A stretch of 64,000 nt of DNA from UBA1756 sp045130235 (GTDB taxonomy: Bacteria; Bacteroidota; Bacteroidia; Bacteroidales; WCHB1-69): NCBI GenBank assembly GCA_045130235.1, contig JBGUPJ010000027.1, forward strand, positions 1-64,000, in the 5' to 3' direction. The position numbers and the translations under genes were made by a program. The notes beneath the pieces were generated by a model, which was given only the letters and a program-made list of their open reading frames with translations, searched no databases and was not told the origin of the DNA. Numbering within the stretch: the stretch's first letter is position 1; each line of letters starts with the position of its first letter. This document shows positions 8,111-16,912 of this stretch, piece by piece.

Positions 8111-9448
8111 ATGCCCGACACTCATCGACAATCCATATTTCTCAGCATCAACACTTGCCTATTGCTATTTGGAGCAGCCACTTTCTGCGCCAACCAGCAG
8201 ATTTTTCTGCCCATTGCCATCGTATGGCTATTGCTGGCCCTCGTTGAGTGGAACTGGAAAGAGCGTTACCATATATTGAAAGAGAACCGGCTTCTTCCTC
8301 TCGCCCTCTGTTTCATTGCCCTCTACGCCTGCTATCTGCTTAGTCCATTATTTTCTGACAACATAGGGAAGGCCATCTCCGACTGGGAGTACAAAATATG
8401 GCTGCTGGTGACACCTGTCTGTATCATGCCGCTCATTCCCAAGCTTTCACGCAAGACGCTCTCGTTGGCGATGATTGTTTTCGCCATCCCCATTTTGTGT
8501 TGGGCGATTGCGTGCATGGGATACTCCACCTACCAATACCTCCATACCGGCAAGACTTGGTACTTTTTTTATGAGCAAGCCAATCTCCCCGCATTCCAGC
8601 CGTCTTTCAGTCACCCCTCCTATTTCTCACTCTATGAGAATGTTGCATGGTTTATCGCCGCACTTTTCCTCCTCCGACGCAACGAATGGATAAAGTACCG
8701 CATCGTGGCCATCCTAATGTGGGGCAGTCTGCTGATTTTACCCCTACACATCTTTCTCCTGCAATCCAAGATGGGAATCCTGCTGTTCGGTCTCTCTCTG
8801 CTGGTATTCATTCCTTATTCATTGAATCATCGGAAACGTCGGTATGGTCTGACTGCCATCGTTCTGGTGGCCATCGTGGCGTGTACCGCTATTTACTTGT
8901 ATAGAGGGCATTCGCATACTGCCGACGAGCGCTGCAACCGTGTAGCCAACATGTTCACCCGACTCAAATCCGACAACCACGAAGACCCACGAGAAAGCAG
9001 TTCTATCCGTATCGCGCTATGGAACAACGCATTGGAGATCGGAAAAGAGCATTGGCTCTGCGGCATCGGCACAGGGGATGTGGTGGACGAAATGCGAGAG
9101 AAGGCCGTTGAGCATCATTACAAATACATCGCATCCGGGAGATTCAACTGTCACAACCAGTACCTGCAAGTGTGGCTGGGACTCGGAATTGTAGGATTGC
9201 TTCTATTGGTCAGTATTTTCGCTATTGCTTTCGTCAACTGTCTGCGAAAACGATCCGTCATCGGGGCCCTAACCATCGCATTATTTGCGCTCAATTTATT
9301 GGTAGAATGTATGTTGGAGCGATATTCCGGCGCCACGCTCATCCCAATTGTTACGGCCATCCTCTACAGCATTTCACCCGCTATGCTGTCTTCGGAAAAG
9401 TCGGAGTCACATAGTCGCGAAGCTCTTCCATCAACTTCTTGCGCATAA
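8111..9448 (+). CDS. O-antigen ligase family membrane protein (WaaL/Wzy-like)
   Basis: The 445-residue protein has about ten transmembrane helices and one large extracytoplasmic loop. The loop contains RIALWNNALEIGKEHWLCGIGTGD and CHNQYLQVWLGLGIVGLL, the conserved R...GxGxG and HNxyL signatures of O-antigen ligases and polymerases. These enzymes transfer or polymerise undecaprenyl-linked glycans on the periplasmic face. Its last 68 bp run over the 3' end of the oppositely oriented sigma-factor gene. The C-terminal tail (about 20 polar residues after the last helix) is therefore antisense to sigma region 4. Ligase versus polymerase cannot be separated by sequence alone. Confidence 0.85.
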   Translation: MPDTHRQSIFLSINTCLLLFGAATFCANQQIFLPIAIVWLLLALVEWNWKERYHILKENRLLPLALCFIALYACYLLSPLFSDNIGKAISDWEYKIWLLVTPVCIMPLIPKLSRKTLSLAMIVFAIPILCWAIACMGYSTYQYLHTGKTWYFFYEQANLPAFQPSFSHPSYFSLYENVAWFIAALFLLRRNEWIKYRIVAILMWGSLLILPLHIFLLQSKMGILLFGLSLLVFIPYSLNHRKRRYGLTAIVLVAIVACTAIYLYRGHSHTADERCNRVANMFTRLKSDNHEDPRESSSIRIALWNNALEIGKEHWLCGIGTGDVVDEMREKAVEHHYKYIASGRFNCHNQYLQVWLGLGIVGLLLLVSIFAIAFVNCLRKRSVIGALTIALFALNLLVECMLERYSGATLIPIVTAILYSISPAMLSSEKSESHSREALPSTSCA

Positions 9449-9911
9449 AGAAGATACGGCTTTTCACGGTGCCTATCGAAAGCCCCATCTCATCGGCAAT
9501 TTCCTGATATTTATATCCATCAACAAACATCTCGAAAGGCTTACGCTGGTCGGGATCTTTTTCCGAAATACGCCCATTGATATCCTTCACAAAATAATGA
9601 ACATCAGCATCATCGGCGGGGTCGTGCCAATAATTTTCATACCCTTGCGACACGCTGGTCTCCGACACTAATTTGCTGCGCTGGTTCCTGCGAAAATCAT
9701 TCAAAAATGTGTTGCGCATGATGGTGAACACCCACGCCTTCAAGTTGGTTTCATCGCGATATTGATGGCTGTAAAGCATCACTTTCAGATAAGTATTCTG
9801 AATCAAATCTTCCTGATCTTCCCGAACTGAGGTGAATGATGCGGCATACCGGCGCAAGTCGGCATCCATCAGCATCACCTCCTGAATAATTTTCCCACTT
9901 TCGTTTTCCAT
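9381..9911 (-). CDS. ECF-type RNA polymerase sigma factor
   Basis: From the start chosen here the protein has 176 residues. Region 2 is at about residues 17-85 (EDQEDLIQNTYLKVM, AWVFTIMRNTFLNDFRR) and region 4 near the C-terminus (YQEIADEMGLSIGTVKSRIF, a helix-turn-helix). No anti-sigma factor adjoins it. The open frame extends to an ATG at 9962, but a TAATTTTG -7 box at 9960-9967 would start transcription inside that extension, so the ATG at 9909-9911 (MENESGK) is preferred. The 3' end overlaps the convergent O-antigen ligase gene by 68 bp. It follows a lipoprotein gene on the same strand. Confidence 0.9.
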   Translation of the reverse strand: MENESGKIIQEVMLMDADLRRYAASFTSVREDQEDLIQNTYLKVMLYSHQYRDETNLKAWVFTIMRNTFLNDFRRNQRSKLVSETSVSQGYENYWHDPADDADVHYFVKDINGRISEKDPDQRKPFEMFVDGYKYQEIADEMGLSIGTVKSRIFFMRKKLMEELRDYVTPTFPKTA

Positions 9912-9959
9912 TGCAATTTTTATTACAACAGAAGAAATAGCAAAAACCATACCAAAATG

Positions 9960-9967
9960 CAAAATTA
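9960..9967 (-). promoter_or_regulatory. -7 promoter box TAATTTTG for the sigma-factor gene
   Basis: The reverse-strand TAATTTTG box overlaps the end of the upstream lipoprotein gene and gives a leader of about 42 nt to ATG 9911. There is no clear -33 element. Read-through from the lipoprotein promoter is also possible. Confidence 0.45.
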
Positions 9968-10477
9968 TCGCTTTCGGACCACTAATGGGGTGGTTTCTAT
10001 CTCGTTGCTCTCATGAAGGGCCCTGTCAACAATATGACAGCGGAACATAATGGTGTCAGTTGGGCGACTCAGATCATAGTCGTTGATATTCAAATCAATA
10101 CTGATATCTCCTTCAATCGACTCGGGCACGCTGGTGCTCAGACGTGGAATTCTTTGGTTAAATGTAATTCCCTCAAATTCAACCTTTTGAAATTCCCCAT
10201 TTTCTTTTCTATAAAAATCAATAAAGCAGTTAAAATAGTAGTATGACGAACTGTCAAACGGGGCTGACAGGTCGGTGCTGCCAAGACCAATATCGCCGTC
10301 ACCGTCTTGAAAATGGAAGGTAAGGGTGGCCTTGTCATCAATATCCGTGCCATTGTCAATTTTCTCCAGACTGACAAAAGATATTTCCGGCTCAACGGGG
10401 AATTTTTCCCTTTTGCCGCAGCTGACCAGCGTCAGCAACAGAGCAGTCATGGCGAACAGAGTGATTTTCAAGCTCAT
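9965..10477 (-). CDS. Lipoprotein of unknown function
   Basis: The ATG at 10475-10477 gives a 170-residue protein with a classic lipoprotein signal (MSLKITLFAMTALLLTLVSC; lipobox LVSC). An alternative ATG at 10525 would put 16 hydrophilic residues before it. The mature part has an Asp-rich motif, FHFQDGDGDIGLG, often seen in Bacteroidota lipoproteins with an immunoglobulin- or PKD-like fold, then beta-strand-rich sequence. It precedes the ECF sigma gene and may be co-transcribed with it. A link to sigma control is only positional. Confidence 0.8.
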   Translation of the reverse strand: MSLKITLFAMTALLLTLVSCGKREKFPVEPEISFVSLEKIDNGTDIDDKATLTFHFQDGDGDIGLGSTDLSAPFDSSSYYYFNCFIDFYRKENGEFQKVEFEGITFNQRIPRLSTSVPESIEGDISIDLNINDYDLSRPTDTIMFRCHIVDRALHESNEIETTPLVVRKR

Positions 10478-10558
10478 AGTCGCTTTAGGTGGAACAATTC
10501 TACTCCTTAATTCTGCCAATTGCATGAGTTTTTTCGATTATCGCTTTTAATGAATGCG

Positions 10559-10566
10559 CAAAATTA
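10559..10566 (-). promoter_or_regulatory. -7 promoter box TAATTTTG for lipoprotein (and sigma factor)
   Basis: Reverse-strand TAATTTTG followed by GC, divergent from the atpD promoter 50 bp away. The leader to the ATG at 10477 would be about 75 nt. No convincing -33 element. Confidence 0.5.
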
Positions 10567-10608
10567 CAAAAAAATCGACAAATGGGTTTCTGTTCGCAAA
10601 AAATTGTG

Positions 10609-10616
10609 TATATTTG
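10609..10616 (+). promoter_or_regulatory. -7 promoter box TATATTTG for atpD-atpC
   Basis: TATATTTGCAG matches the -7 consensus. The predicted leader to the atpD ATG is about 45 nt and A/T-rich. No TTG at 19-21 nt spacing is obvious. Confidence 0.6.
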
Positions 10617-10666
10617 CAGCCGTTTTTATTGACAAATTATATAATCATAACATAATCATTTAGAGT

Positions 10667-12172
10667 ATGGCAGAACAAGTCAAAGGAAAAATCTCGCAGA
10701 TCGTAGGCGCCGTTATCGACGTACGTTTTGACGAGGGGGTAACTCTTCCGAACATTTACGATGCATTGGAAATCGTCAAGGACAATGGTGAAAAGTTAGT
10801 CCTTGAATGTCAACAAGATATTGGTGAGAACACCATGCGGTGTATCGCCATGGACTCCACCGACGGTTTGCGCCGCGGCATGGAGGTGGTGGCCACCGGC
10901 AGCATGATCACCATGCCCACCGGCGAGGTCAACGGACGTCTGCTCAATGTGATCGGCGAGTGCATCGACGGTATCGAGCAGGTGAAGTGCGACAAGCGCA
11001 ACAACATCCACAAGGACCCGCCGACCTTCGAGAACCTTTCCACCTCCGAGGAGGTGCTGTTCACCGGTATCAAGGTTTTGGACTTGATTGAGCCTTACGC
11101 CAAAGGTGGTAAGATTGGTTTGTTTGGTGGTGCTGGTGTAGGCAAGACCGTGTTGATTATGGAGATGATCAACAACATCGCCAAGAAATACTCCGGTATG
11201 TCGGTGTTCGCCGGTGTGGGTGAGCGTACCCGTGAGGGTAACGACCTGCTGCGTGAGATGATCGAGTCAGGCGTTATCCGCTACGGCGACGAGTTCAAGA
11301 AGAGCATGGAGGCCGGCGGCTGGGACCTTTCGAAGGTGGACCGCGACGAGCTGGCCAAATCACAGTGCACCATGGTCTTCGGACAGATGAATGAGCCCCC
11401 TGGAGCACGTGCCCGCGTGGCCCTTTCCGGTCTGACGATGGCTGAATATTTCCGTGACGGCGACGAGACCTCCGGCGGCCGCGACATCTTGTTCTTTGTC
11501 GATAACATCTTCCGTTTCACGCAGGCCGGTTCCGAGGTGTCCACCTTGCTGGGACGTATGCCCTCCGCAGTAGGTTACCAGCCGACGCTGGCCACCGAGA
11601 TGGGCGCTATGCAGGAGCGTATCACCTCTACCAAGCGCGGTTCCATCACCTCCATCCAGGCTATCTACGTGCCGGCAGACGACTTGACCGACCCGGCTCC
11701 CGCCACGACCTTCTCGCACTTGGATGCCAAGACCGTGTTGAGCCGTAAGATCTCCGAGCTCGGTATCTATCCCGCTGTTGACCCGCTGGATTCCACTTCC
11801 AGAATTCTTACCCCCGCCATCGTCGGTGACGAGCACTACAACACCGCACAGCGCGTGAAGATGGTGCTGCAGCGCTACGCTGAGCTTCAGGATATCATCG
11901 CCATCCTCGGTATGGAAGAGCTTTCCGAAGAGGACCGCAAGGTGGTACACCGCGCACGTCGTGTACAGCGCTTCCTCTCACAGCCGTTCCACGTGGCCGA
12001 GCAGTTCACCGGTCTCCCGGGTGTATTCGTCAGCATCGACGACACCATCAAGGGCTTCAACATGATTCTGGACGGCGAGCTCGACTACTTGCCTGAGACC
12101 GCCTTCAACCTCGTGGGTACCATCGAGGATGCCATCAAGAAGGGCGAAAAAGAATTGGCTAACGCAAAATAA
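10667..12172 (+). CDS. atpD: F1Fo ATP synthase subunit beta
   Basis: The 501-residue protein is the catalytic subunit of F1. The P-loop GGAGVGKT is at residues 154-161. Further family hallmarks are GERTREGNDL, QMNEPPGARARVALSGLTMAEYFRD and the DxxFRFTQAGSEVSTLLGR region. It carries the family's N-terminal barrel and C-terminal helical domain at full length. It is followed 8 bp later by the epsilon subunit. No other ATP synthase subunit is present, so the atpD-atpC pair is separated from the Fo and alpha/gamma genes, as in several Bacteroidota lineages outside Bacteroides. It could support ATP synthesis or proton pumping. Confidence 0.97.
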   Translation: MAEQVKGKISQIVGAVIDVRFDEGVTLPNIYDALEIVKDNGEKLVLECQQDIGENTMRCIAMDSTDGLRRGMEVVATGSMITMPTGEVNGRLLNVIGECIDGIEQVKCDKRNNIHKDPPTFENLSTSEEVLFTGIKVLDLIEPYAKGGKIGLFGGAGVGKTVLIMEMINNIAKKYSGMSVFAGVGERTREGNDLLREMIESGVIRYGDEFKKSMEAGGWDLSKVDRDELAKSQCTMVFGQMNEPPGARARVALSGLTMAEYFRDGDETSGGRDILFFVDNIFRFTQAGSEVSTLLGRMPSAVGYQPTLATEMGAMQERITSTKRGSITSIQAIYVPADDLTDPAPATTFSHLDAKTVLSRKISELGIYPAVDPLDSTSRILTPAIVGDEHYNTAQRVKMVLQRYAELQDIIAILGMEELSEEDRKVVHRARRVQRFLSQPFHVAEQFTGLPGVFVSIDDTIKGFNMILDGELDYLPETAFNLVGTIEDAIKKGEKELANAK

Positions 12173-12180
12173 TCGGCACT

Positions 12181-12417
12181 ATGAACCTCGAAATCATCAC
12201 CCCCGGCAAGGAATTGTTCAAAGGGGAGGTCTCATTGGTGCAGCTGCCCGGACTCGACGGTCTGTTTGAGGTGCTCAACAACCACGCCCCGCTGATTGCC
12301 GCTCTCAAAGAGGGCAAGGTGAAGGCAACCGACACACAGGAACAGACGCTCTTTTTCGACATTCGGGGAGGTATTGTGGAAGTACTGGACAACCACGTGT
12401 TAGTTTTGGCTGAATAG
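12181..12417 (+). CDS. atpC: F1Fo ATP synthase subunit epsilon, short form
   Basis: At 78 residues this contains only the N-terminal beta-sandwich of epsilon (LEIITPGKELFKGEVSLVQLPG, then FEVLNNHAPLIAALKEG). It lacks the C-terminal helical hairpin present in the roughly 135-residue form that can inhibit hydrolysis. Short epsilon is usual in Bacteroidota. The protein sits in the central stalk of F1. The start is 8 bp after the atpD stop and pcm begins 2 bp after its own stop. Confidence 0.95.
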   Translation: MNLEIITPGKELFKGEVSLVQLPGLDGLFEVLNNHAPLIAALKEGKVKATDTQEQTLFFDIRGGIVEVLDNHVLVLAE

Positions 12418-12419
12418 GG

Positions 12420-13082
12420 ATGGGAGTTTCAGACTTCATGCTCCTCGGTGCGAAAAAGTCACTCATTGCGTGGCTGCGCGAGCAAGGTATCACTGATGAG
12501 AACGTACTCAACGCCTTTGACGTGGTGGAGCGGCATCGCTTCATCCCCAATACCGTTTTGCTGAATCGTGCCTATGAGAACACGCCGCTGCCCATCGGTT
12601 GCGGCCAGACCATCTCGCAGCCCATCACCGTGGCGTTCCAATCGCAGCTGCTGAATATTCATCCTGACGAGAAGGTGCTGGAAATTGGCACCGGCTCGGG
12701 TTTCCAGGCGGCCATCCTTTCCGCCATGGGGGCTAAAGTTCACAGCATCGAGCGGCAGTTGGATCTTTTCCGCCGGACCCGCATCCTGCTGAATAACCAA
12801 CTGAAAATCAAAAATGTGTTTATGTACTACGGTGACGGCTTCGCCGGTCTTCCCGACAAAGCGCCATTCGACAAGATCATCGTGACCTGCGGCGCGCCCA
12901 ACGTCCCTCCTGCCCTCTTCCAGCAGCTCAAAGTCGGTGGCATCATGGTGATCCCCGTGGGCGACGGCGTACAGCAGATGCTCCGCATCACCAAAATCAG
13001 CGAAACAGAATACAACACCGAGACCTTCGGCGAGTTCAAGTTCGTACCTATGTTGCAAAAAACTGTTATCAATCAAAAATAA
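12420..13082 (+). CDS. pcm: Protein-L-isoaspartate O-methyltransferase
   Basis: The 220-residue protein has the SAM-binding motif VLEIGTGSGFQAAIL at about residues 85-99, preceded by the family's GCGQTISQP, then FDKIIVTCGAPNVPPAL and GGIMVIPVG. It methylates L-isoaspartyl residues in aged proteins to start their repair. The gene follows atpC by 2 bp, suggesting a shared transcript, although the functions are unrelated. The start is fixed by this spacing and by the family's usual length of about 210 residues. Confidence 0.95.
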   Translation: MGVSDFMLLGAKKSLIAWLREQGITDENVLNAFDVVERHRFIPNTVLLNRAYENTPLPIGCGQTISQPITVAFQSQLLNIHPDEKVLEIGTGSGFQAAILSAMGAKVHSIERQLDLFRRTRILLNNQLKIKNVFMYYGDGFAGLPDKAPFDKIIVTCGAPNVPPALFQQLKVGGIMVIPVGDGVQQMLRITKISETEYNTETFGEFKFVPMLQKTVINQK

Positions 13083-13087
13083 TCACC

Positions 13088-14023
13088 ATGAAACGTTTTA
13101 TCACCTTCATTACCCTTACCTTGTGCATATTGATGGCGACCGCCCAGCAAGGGGCATTCCTCTCCATCATCAACAGCCACAACGAGAATTTCTGGGTCAA
13201 TATCAACAGCTATCCCATCAACGAACAATCCACAGAGAGCATCACCATCACAAATTTGGATGTCAACCACACTTACAATGTGGAGATTGTGTTCAACAAC
13301 CCGCAGTACAACACCGTTTCGGCCACGCTGCAACTGCAACCCGGCTACAACAACTTCCAAATCAGCTATTACGACCAGAACAAGATGGGCACTTTCGAGC
13401 CTACCCGCCGCGCCATCCAGGCCATGATGATTGTGGCCGCCAGCAACACGGTGCAGCTTTCCACCCCTGAATCGGGACAGTTGGCCAACAACACCAACTA
13501 CAACGGTCAGAACGGACAGCCCCGTCCCAACTTCCCGCCGAACCCGAATAATCCGAACTATCCTAACAACCCGAATCAGCCGAACCATCCTGGTCAGCCC
13601 AATCATCCCGGCCAGCCCAATCATCCCAATACCCCCACCCCACCCGCTCCTAACACTCCTCCCGCTCCTGGCAATCCTGGACAGCCCAACACCCCACATC
13701 CGCAAACTCCGCCTGCGCCTCCTGCCCTTCAACCTTACAGCGAACAGGAGTTCCAAATCGCCTACCAAACTGTTGAAGCACAATCTTTTGAAACTGACAA
13801 GTTGATGGTGGCCAAGCAGGTGGCTTCCTCCCGCCCCATCCTTACCAGCCAGATTTCCCGCATCACCCAGCTTTTCTCTTTCGAAAAAGACAAACTCGAA
13901 TTTCTGAAATACGCTTACGACTTTTGTTACGATAAGAACAACTACTACACCACCTACAACCTGCTGGCCTTCTCTTCCGATAAGAAAGCCCTCAAAGCCT
14001 ACATTTCCGCTCATTCACATTAA
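13088..14023 (+). CDS. Secreted DUF4476 protein with Pro/Asn-rich linker
   Basis: The 311-residue protein has a signal peptide (LCILMATAQQ) and a beta-rich N-terminal region to about residue 140. A low-complexity linker at about 140-220 is made of Pro, Asn, Gly and Gln, with repeated PNHPGQ units. A C-terminal helical DUF4476 domain (about 222-311) follows, containing FETDKLMVAKQV and FSFEKDKLEFLKYAYDFCYD. DUF4476 is known from Bacteroidota and has no assigned activity. The linker suggests a cell-wall- or surface-spanning spacer. It lies 5 bp after pcm on the same strand. Confidence 0.8.
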   Translation: MKRFITFITLTLCILMATAQQGAFLSIINSHNENFWVNINSYPINEQSTESITITNLDVNHTYNVEIVFNNPQYNTVSATLQLQPGYNNFQISYYDQNKMGTFEPTRRAIQAMMIVAASNTVQLSTPESGQLANNTNYNGQNGQPRPNFPPNPNNPNYPNNPNQPNHPGQPNHPGQPNHPNTPTPPAPNTPPAPGNPGQPNTPHPQTPPAPPALQPYSEQEFQIAYQTVEAQSFETDKLMVAKQVASSRPILTSQISRITQLFSFEKDKLEFLKYAYDFCYDKNNYYTTYNLLAFSSDKKALKAYISAHSH

Positions 14024-14041
14024 TCTAAAAATCAGAAATTT

Positions 14042-14665
14042 ATGTTTACAGGAATCGTAGAAAAAACTGGAAAAATCGTCAAGATAGAGAAAGAAAACAG
14101 CAACTATCATTTCACAATAGAGGTTGATTTTGCTGACGAACTCAGCATCGACCAGAGCATGGCTCACGACGGCTGCTGTCTCACCGTGGTCAAGGTGGAC
14201 AAGGACAAACGGCAGTATGTGGTGACCGCAATGGACGAGACCATGCTGAAGACCAACCTCGGCAGCTGGACTGTCGGTTATGAGGTGAACCTCGAGCGCA
14301 GCATGCGCATGGACGGCCGCTTCGACGGTCATATCGTGCAGGGCCATGTGGATCAGACGGCCACATGCGAGAAGGTGGTGGACGACAACGGCAGCTGGCG
14401 TTACTATTTCAGCTACGACACCGCCAAAAACAACATCACCGTGCCGAAGGGCTCTATTTCGGTGAACGGTGTGAGCCTCACGGTGGTGGATTCCGAGCCC
14501 GGCCATTTCTCTGTCGCCATCATCCCCTACACCCACAAGGTCACCAACTTCCACAACTTCCAGCCCGGCACTGTGGTCAACATCGAGTTTGATGTTTTTG
14601 GAAAATACGTACAGCGTTTGCTCGAACAGTATTTGGCAAGTACAAATACTTGTATTTCAAAATAA
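14042..14665 (+). CDS. ribE: Riboflavin synthase, alpha subunit
   Basis: The 207-residue protein begins MFTGIVEKTGKI, the invariant start of the family, and has two lumazine-binding barrels: about 1-97 with GCCLTV and 98-195 with GHVDQTA and GVSLTVVD. It dismutates two 6,7-dimethyl-8-ribityllumazine molecules to riboflavin. The last residues after LEQYLA are a short extra tail. ribD lies elsewhere in the window (34266-35267), so the pathway is not clustered here. No FMN riboswitch was recognised in the 18-bp spacer upstream. Confidence 0.95.
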   Translation: MFTGIVEKTGKIVKIEKENSNYHFTIEVDFADELSIDQSMAHDGCCLTVVKVDKDKRQYVVTAMDETMLKTNLGSWTVGYEVNLERSMRMDGRFDGHIVQGHVDQTATCEKVVDDNGSWRYYFSYDTAKNNITVPKGSISVNGVSLTVVDSEPGHFSVAIIPYTHKVTNFHNFQPGTVVNIEFDVFGKYVQRLLEQYLASTNTCISK

Positions 14666-14674
14666 TAAGAATAA

Positions 14675-16912
14675 ATGATTAACATCATCCACGCCAGCGA
14701 AAACAACCTTAAGCGTGTTTCGCTGCAAATACCGAAACGGAAAATCACCGTCTTTACAGGCGTTTCCGGTTCAGGGAAATCGTCGTTGTGCTTAGACACC
14801 ATCGCAGCGGAAAGCCGCCGCGAGCTCAACGAGACCTTCCCCAGTTTCGTCCAGCAATATCTTCCCAAATACGGCCGTCCGAAGGTGGAACGCATCGAAA
14901 ACATGCCCGTGACCATCGTCATCGACCAGAAGAAACCCTCCTCCAACAGCCGTTCCACTGTCGGCACCTACACCGACATACAGCCGCTGCTGCGTCTGCT
15001 GTTTTCGCGTGTGGGACAGCCCTTTGTGGGCTACTCCGACTCTTTCTCGTTCAACCATCCCGCCGGCAGCTGTCCCCGCTGCGCCGGTCTGGGTGAAATC
15101 CGCGAACTGGACATTCACAAGCTGGTGGACTTCGACAAATCGCTGAACGACGAGGACACCATCCACTATATCGCCTTCGGCAAAGGTGGCTGGCGATGGA
15201 TCCGGTACGCCCACAGCGGCCTGTTTGACCTTGACAAGAAAATCAAAGACTACTCACCTGAAGAGCTGGAGCTTTTTCTTTATTCCCCCCAAATTAAACT
15301 GAAAAATCCACCTTCCAACTGGCCAAAAACTGCTAAGTATGAAGGACTTGTACCCCGTATGTACCGCAGTATCATCAACTCGGAAGAGGGCTTGCTGCAT
15401 GCCGCGGCTATCAACCCCATGCTCACCATGGGCACCTGTCCCGACTGTGGCGGCACACGCCTGAACGAGAAAATTCGCTCGTGCCGCATCAACGGGAAGA
15501 ACATTGCGGAGGTGGATGACATGCCCATTTCAGAGGTGATGAACTTCATATCGGCCATCGACAATCCGTTGGCGGTAGATATTCAGCGCGAGTTGGCGAA
15601 ACGGCTGCAGGCCCTATGCGACATCGGATTAGGGTACCTTTCCTTGAGTCGTGGCACCGGCACGCTGTCGGGGGGCGAAGCACAGCGCATCAAAATTGCC
15701 AAGTACATCAACTCCGCGCTCACCGACATGGCCTACGTACTGGATGAGCCGAGCGTGGGGTTGCACCCGCAGGACATTATTCGGCTGAAACGGTCGTTAC
15801 AGCACCTGCGCGACCATGGCAACACCATCCTCATTGTGGAACATCACCGTGAAATCATCGCCATGGCGGAACATATCGTGGACATGGGGCCGGCAGCAGG
15901 GAGCCACGGCGGAGAGGTAATGTACGAAGGTGATTATCAAGGACTTTTACAATCTGACACCATTACTGGACGGATGCTGCGCAGCAGTACGGAAATCAAG
16001 TCGGAAGTGCGCACACCGAAAGGGTTCGAGCATATTGAAAATGCCACCTTACACAACCTGAAGCACGTGTCGGTGGACATTCCGTTGGGCGTGCTGACCG
16101 TCATTGCGGGAGTGGCCGGCTCGGGCAAATCTTCGCTGATGGAGGTCTTCCAGCAGCAATGCCCGAAAGAGACCATCTTCATCGGACAAAAGAACATCGG
16201 CATCAACCTGCGTTCCACCCCAGCCACCTACCTCAACATTTCCGATACGATTCGCAAACTTTTCGCAAAAGCCAACAACAGCAACATCCAGCAGTTCTCC
16301 TTCAACTCCAAGGGGGCCTGTCCTGCCTGCGAGGGCAAAGGTGTGATCGTGTCGGACATGGCCTTCATGGAATCCATCGAGACGGTGTGCGACGTGTGCG
16401 GCGGCACGCGCTACAATGCGGAGACGCTACAATATTTATATAAAGGAAAGAATATCGCCGAGGTGATGGACATGACGGTGGAAGAGGCGATTGCGTTTTT
16501 CGAGGGCGAGTCGTTCCAGCCGCAGCTACAAGCGCTCAACAAGGTGGGATTAGGCTATCTGCATCTCAACCAAGCCATGACAACCTTGTCGGGCGGCGAG
16601 TTGCAACGCATCAAGCTGGCCTCCTACCTGCATCGCAAAGGCGAAATCTTCATCATCGACGAGCCCACCGACGGGTTGCACTTGGACGATGTGCGCAAGC
16701 TGTTGGCATTGTTCAACGAGATGACAGACACAGGTAACACGCTGATACTCATCGAGCACAGCTTAGATGTCATCAAGCAAGCCGACTACCTTATTGAGTT
16801 AGGCCCTGGCGGTGGCGAGGCGGGCGGTGAACTGCTGTTCTGCGGCACACCCCGCGAGATGCTATCGTGCGAGAAGAGCGTCACAAGACCATATATGAAA
16901 AGCAACCATTAG
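14675..16912 (+). CDS. UvrA-like ABC ATPase (short, 745 residues)
   Basis: Two tandem ABC ATPase modules are seen: Walker A motifs GVSGSGKSSL (about residue 30) and GVAGSGKSSL (about 472), signatures LSGGEAQRIKIAKYI and LSGGELQRIKLASYL, and four CxxC-type zinc-binding pairs (CPRC, CPDC, CPAC, CDVC). Canonical UvrA is about 940 residues. This protein is 745 and starts almost directly at the first ATPase, so the UvrB-binding and DNA-damage insertion regions look reduced. It most resembles the shorter UvrA paralogues (UvrA2/class III) tied to drug tolerance or DNA protection. The role is inferred from family only. The 3' end overlaps the convergent TonB receptor gene by 4 bp. Confidence 0.85.
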   Translation: MINIIHASENNLKRVSLQIPKRKITVFTGVSGSGKSSLCLDTIAAESRRELNETFPSFVQQYLPKYGRPKVERIENMPVTIVIDQKKPSSNSRSTVGTYTDIQPLLRLLFSRVGQPFVGYSDSFSFNHPAGSCPRCAGLGEIRELDIHKLVDFDKSLNDEDTIHYIAFGKGGWRWIRYAHSGLFDLDKKIKDYSPEELELFLYSPQIKLKNPPSNWPKTAKYEGLVPRMYRSIINSEEGLLHAAAINPMLTMGTCPDCGGTRLNEKIRSCRINGKNIAEVDDMPISEVMNFISAIDNPLAVDIQRELAKRLQALCDIGLGYLSLSRGTGTLSGGEAQRIKIAKYINSALTDMAYVLDEPSVGLHPQDIIRLKRSLQHLRDHGNTILIVEHHREIIAMAEHIVDMGPAAGSHGGEVMYEGDYQGLLQSDTITGRMLRSSTEIKSEVRTPKGFEHIENATLHNLKHVSVDIPLGVLTVIAGVAGSGKSSLMEVFQQQCPKETIFIGQKNIGINLRSTPATYLNISDTIRKLFAKANNSNIQQFSFNSKGACPACEGKGVIVSDMAFMESIETVCDVCGGTRYNAETLQYLYKGKNIAEVMDMTVEEAIAFFEGESFQPQLQALNKVGLGYLHLNQAMTTLSGGELQRIKLASYLHRKGEIFIIDEPTDGLHLDDVRKLLALFNEMTDTGNTLILIEHSLDVIKQADYLIELGPGGGEAGGELLFCGTPREMLSCEKSVTRPYMKSNH

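Noticed and set aside
14024..14041. FMN riboswitch upstream of riboflavin synthase
   Set aside because: The spacer is only 18 bp and none of the conserved RFN element segments is present. The region before ribD (34258-34265) is likewise too short.
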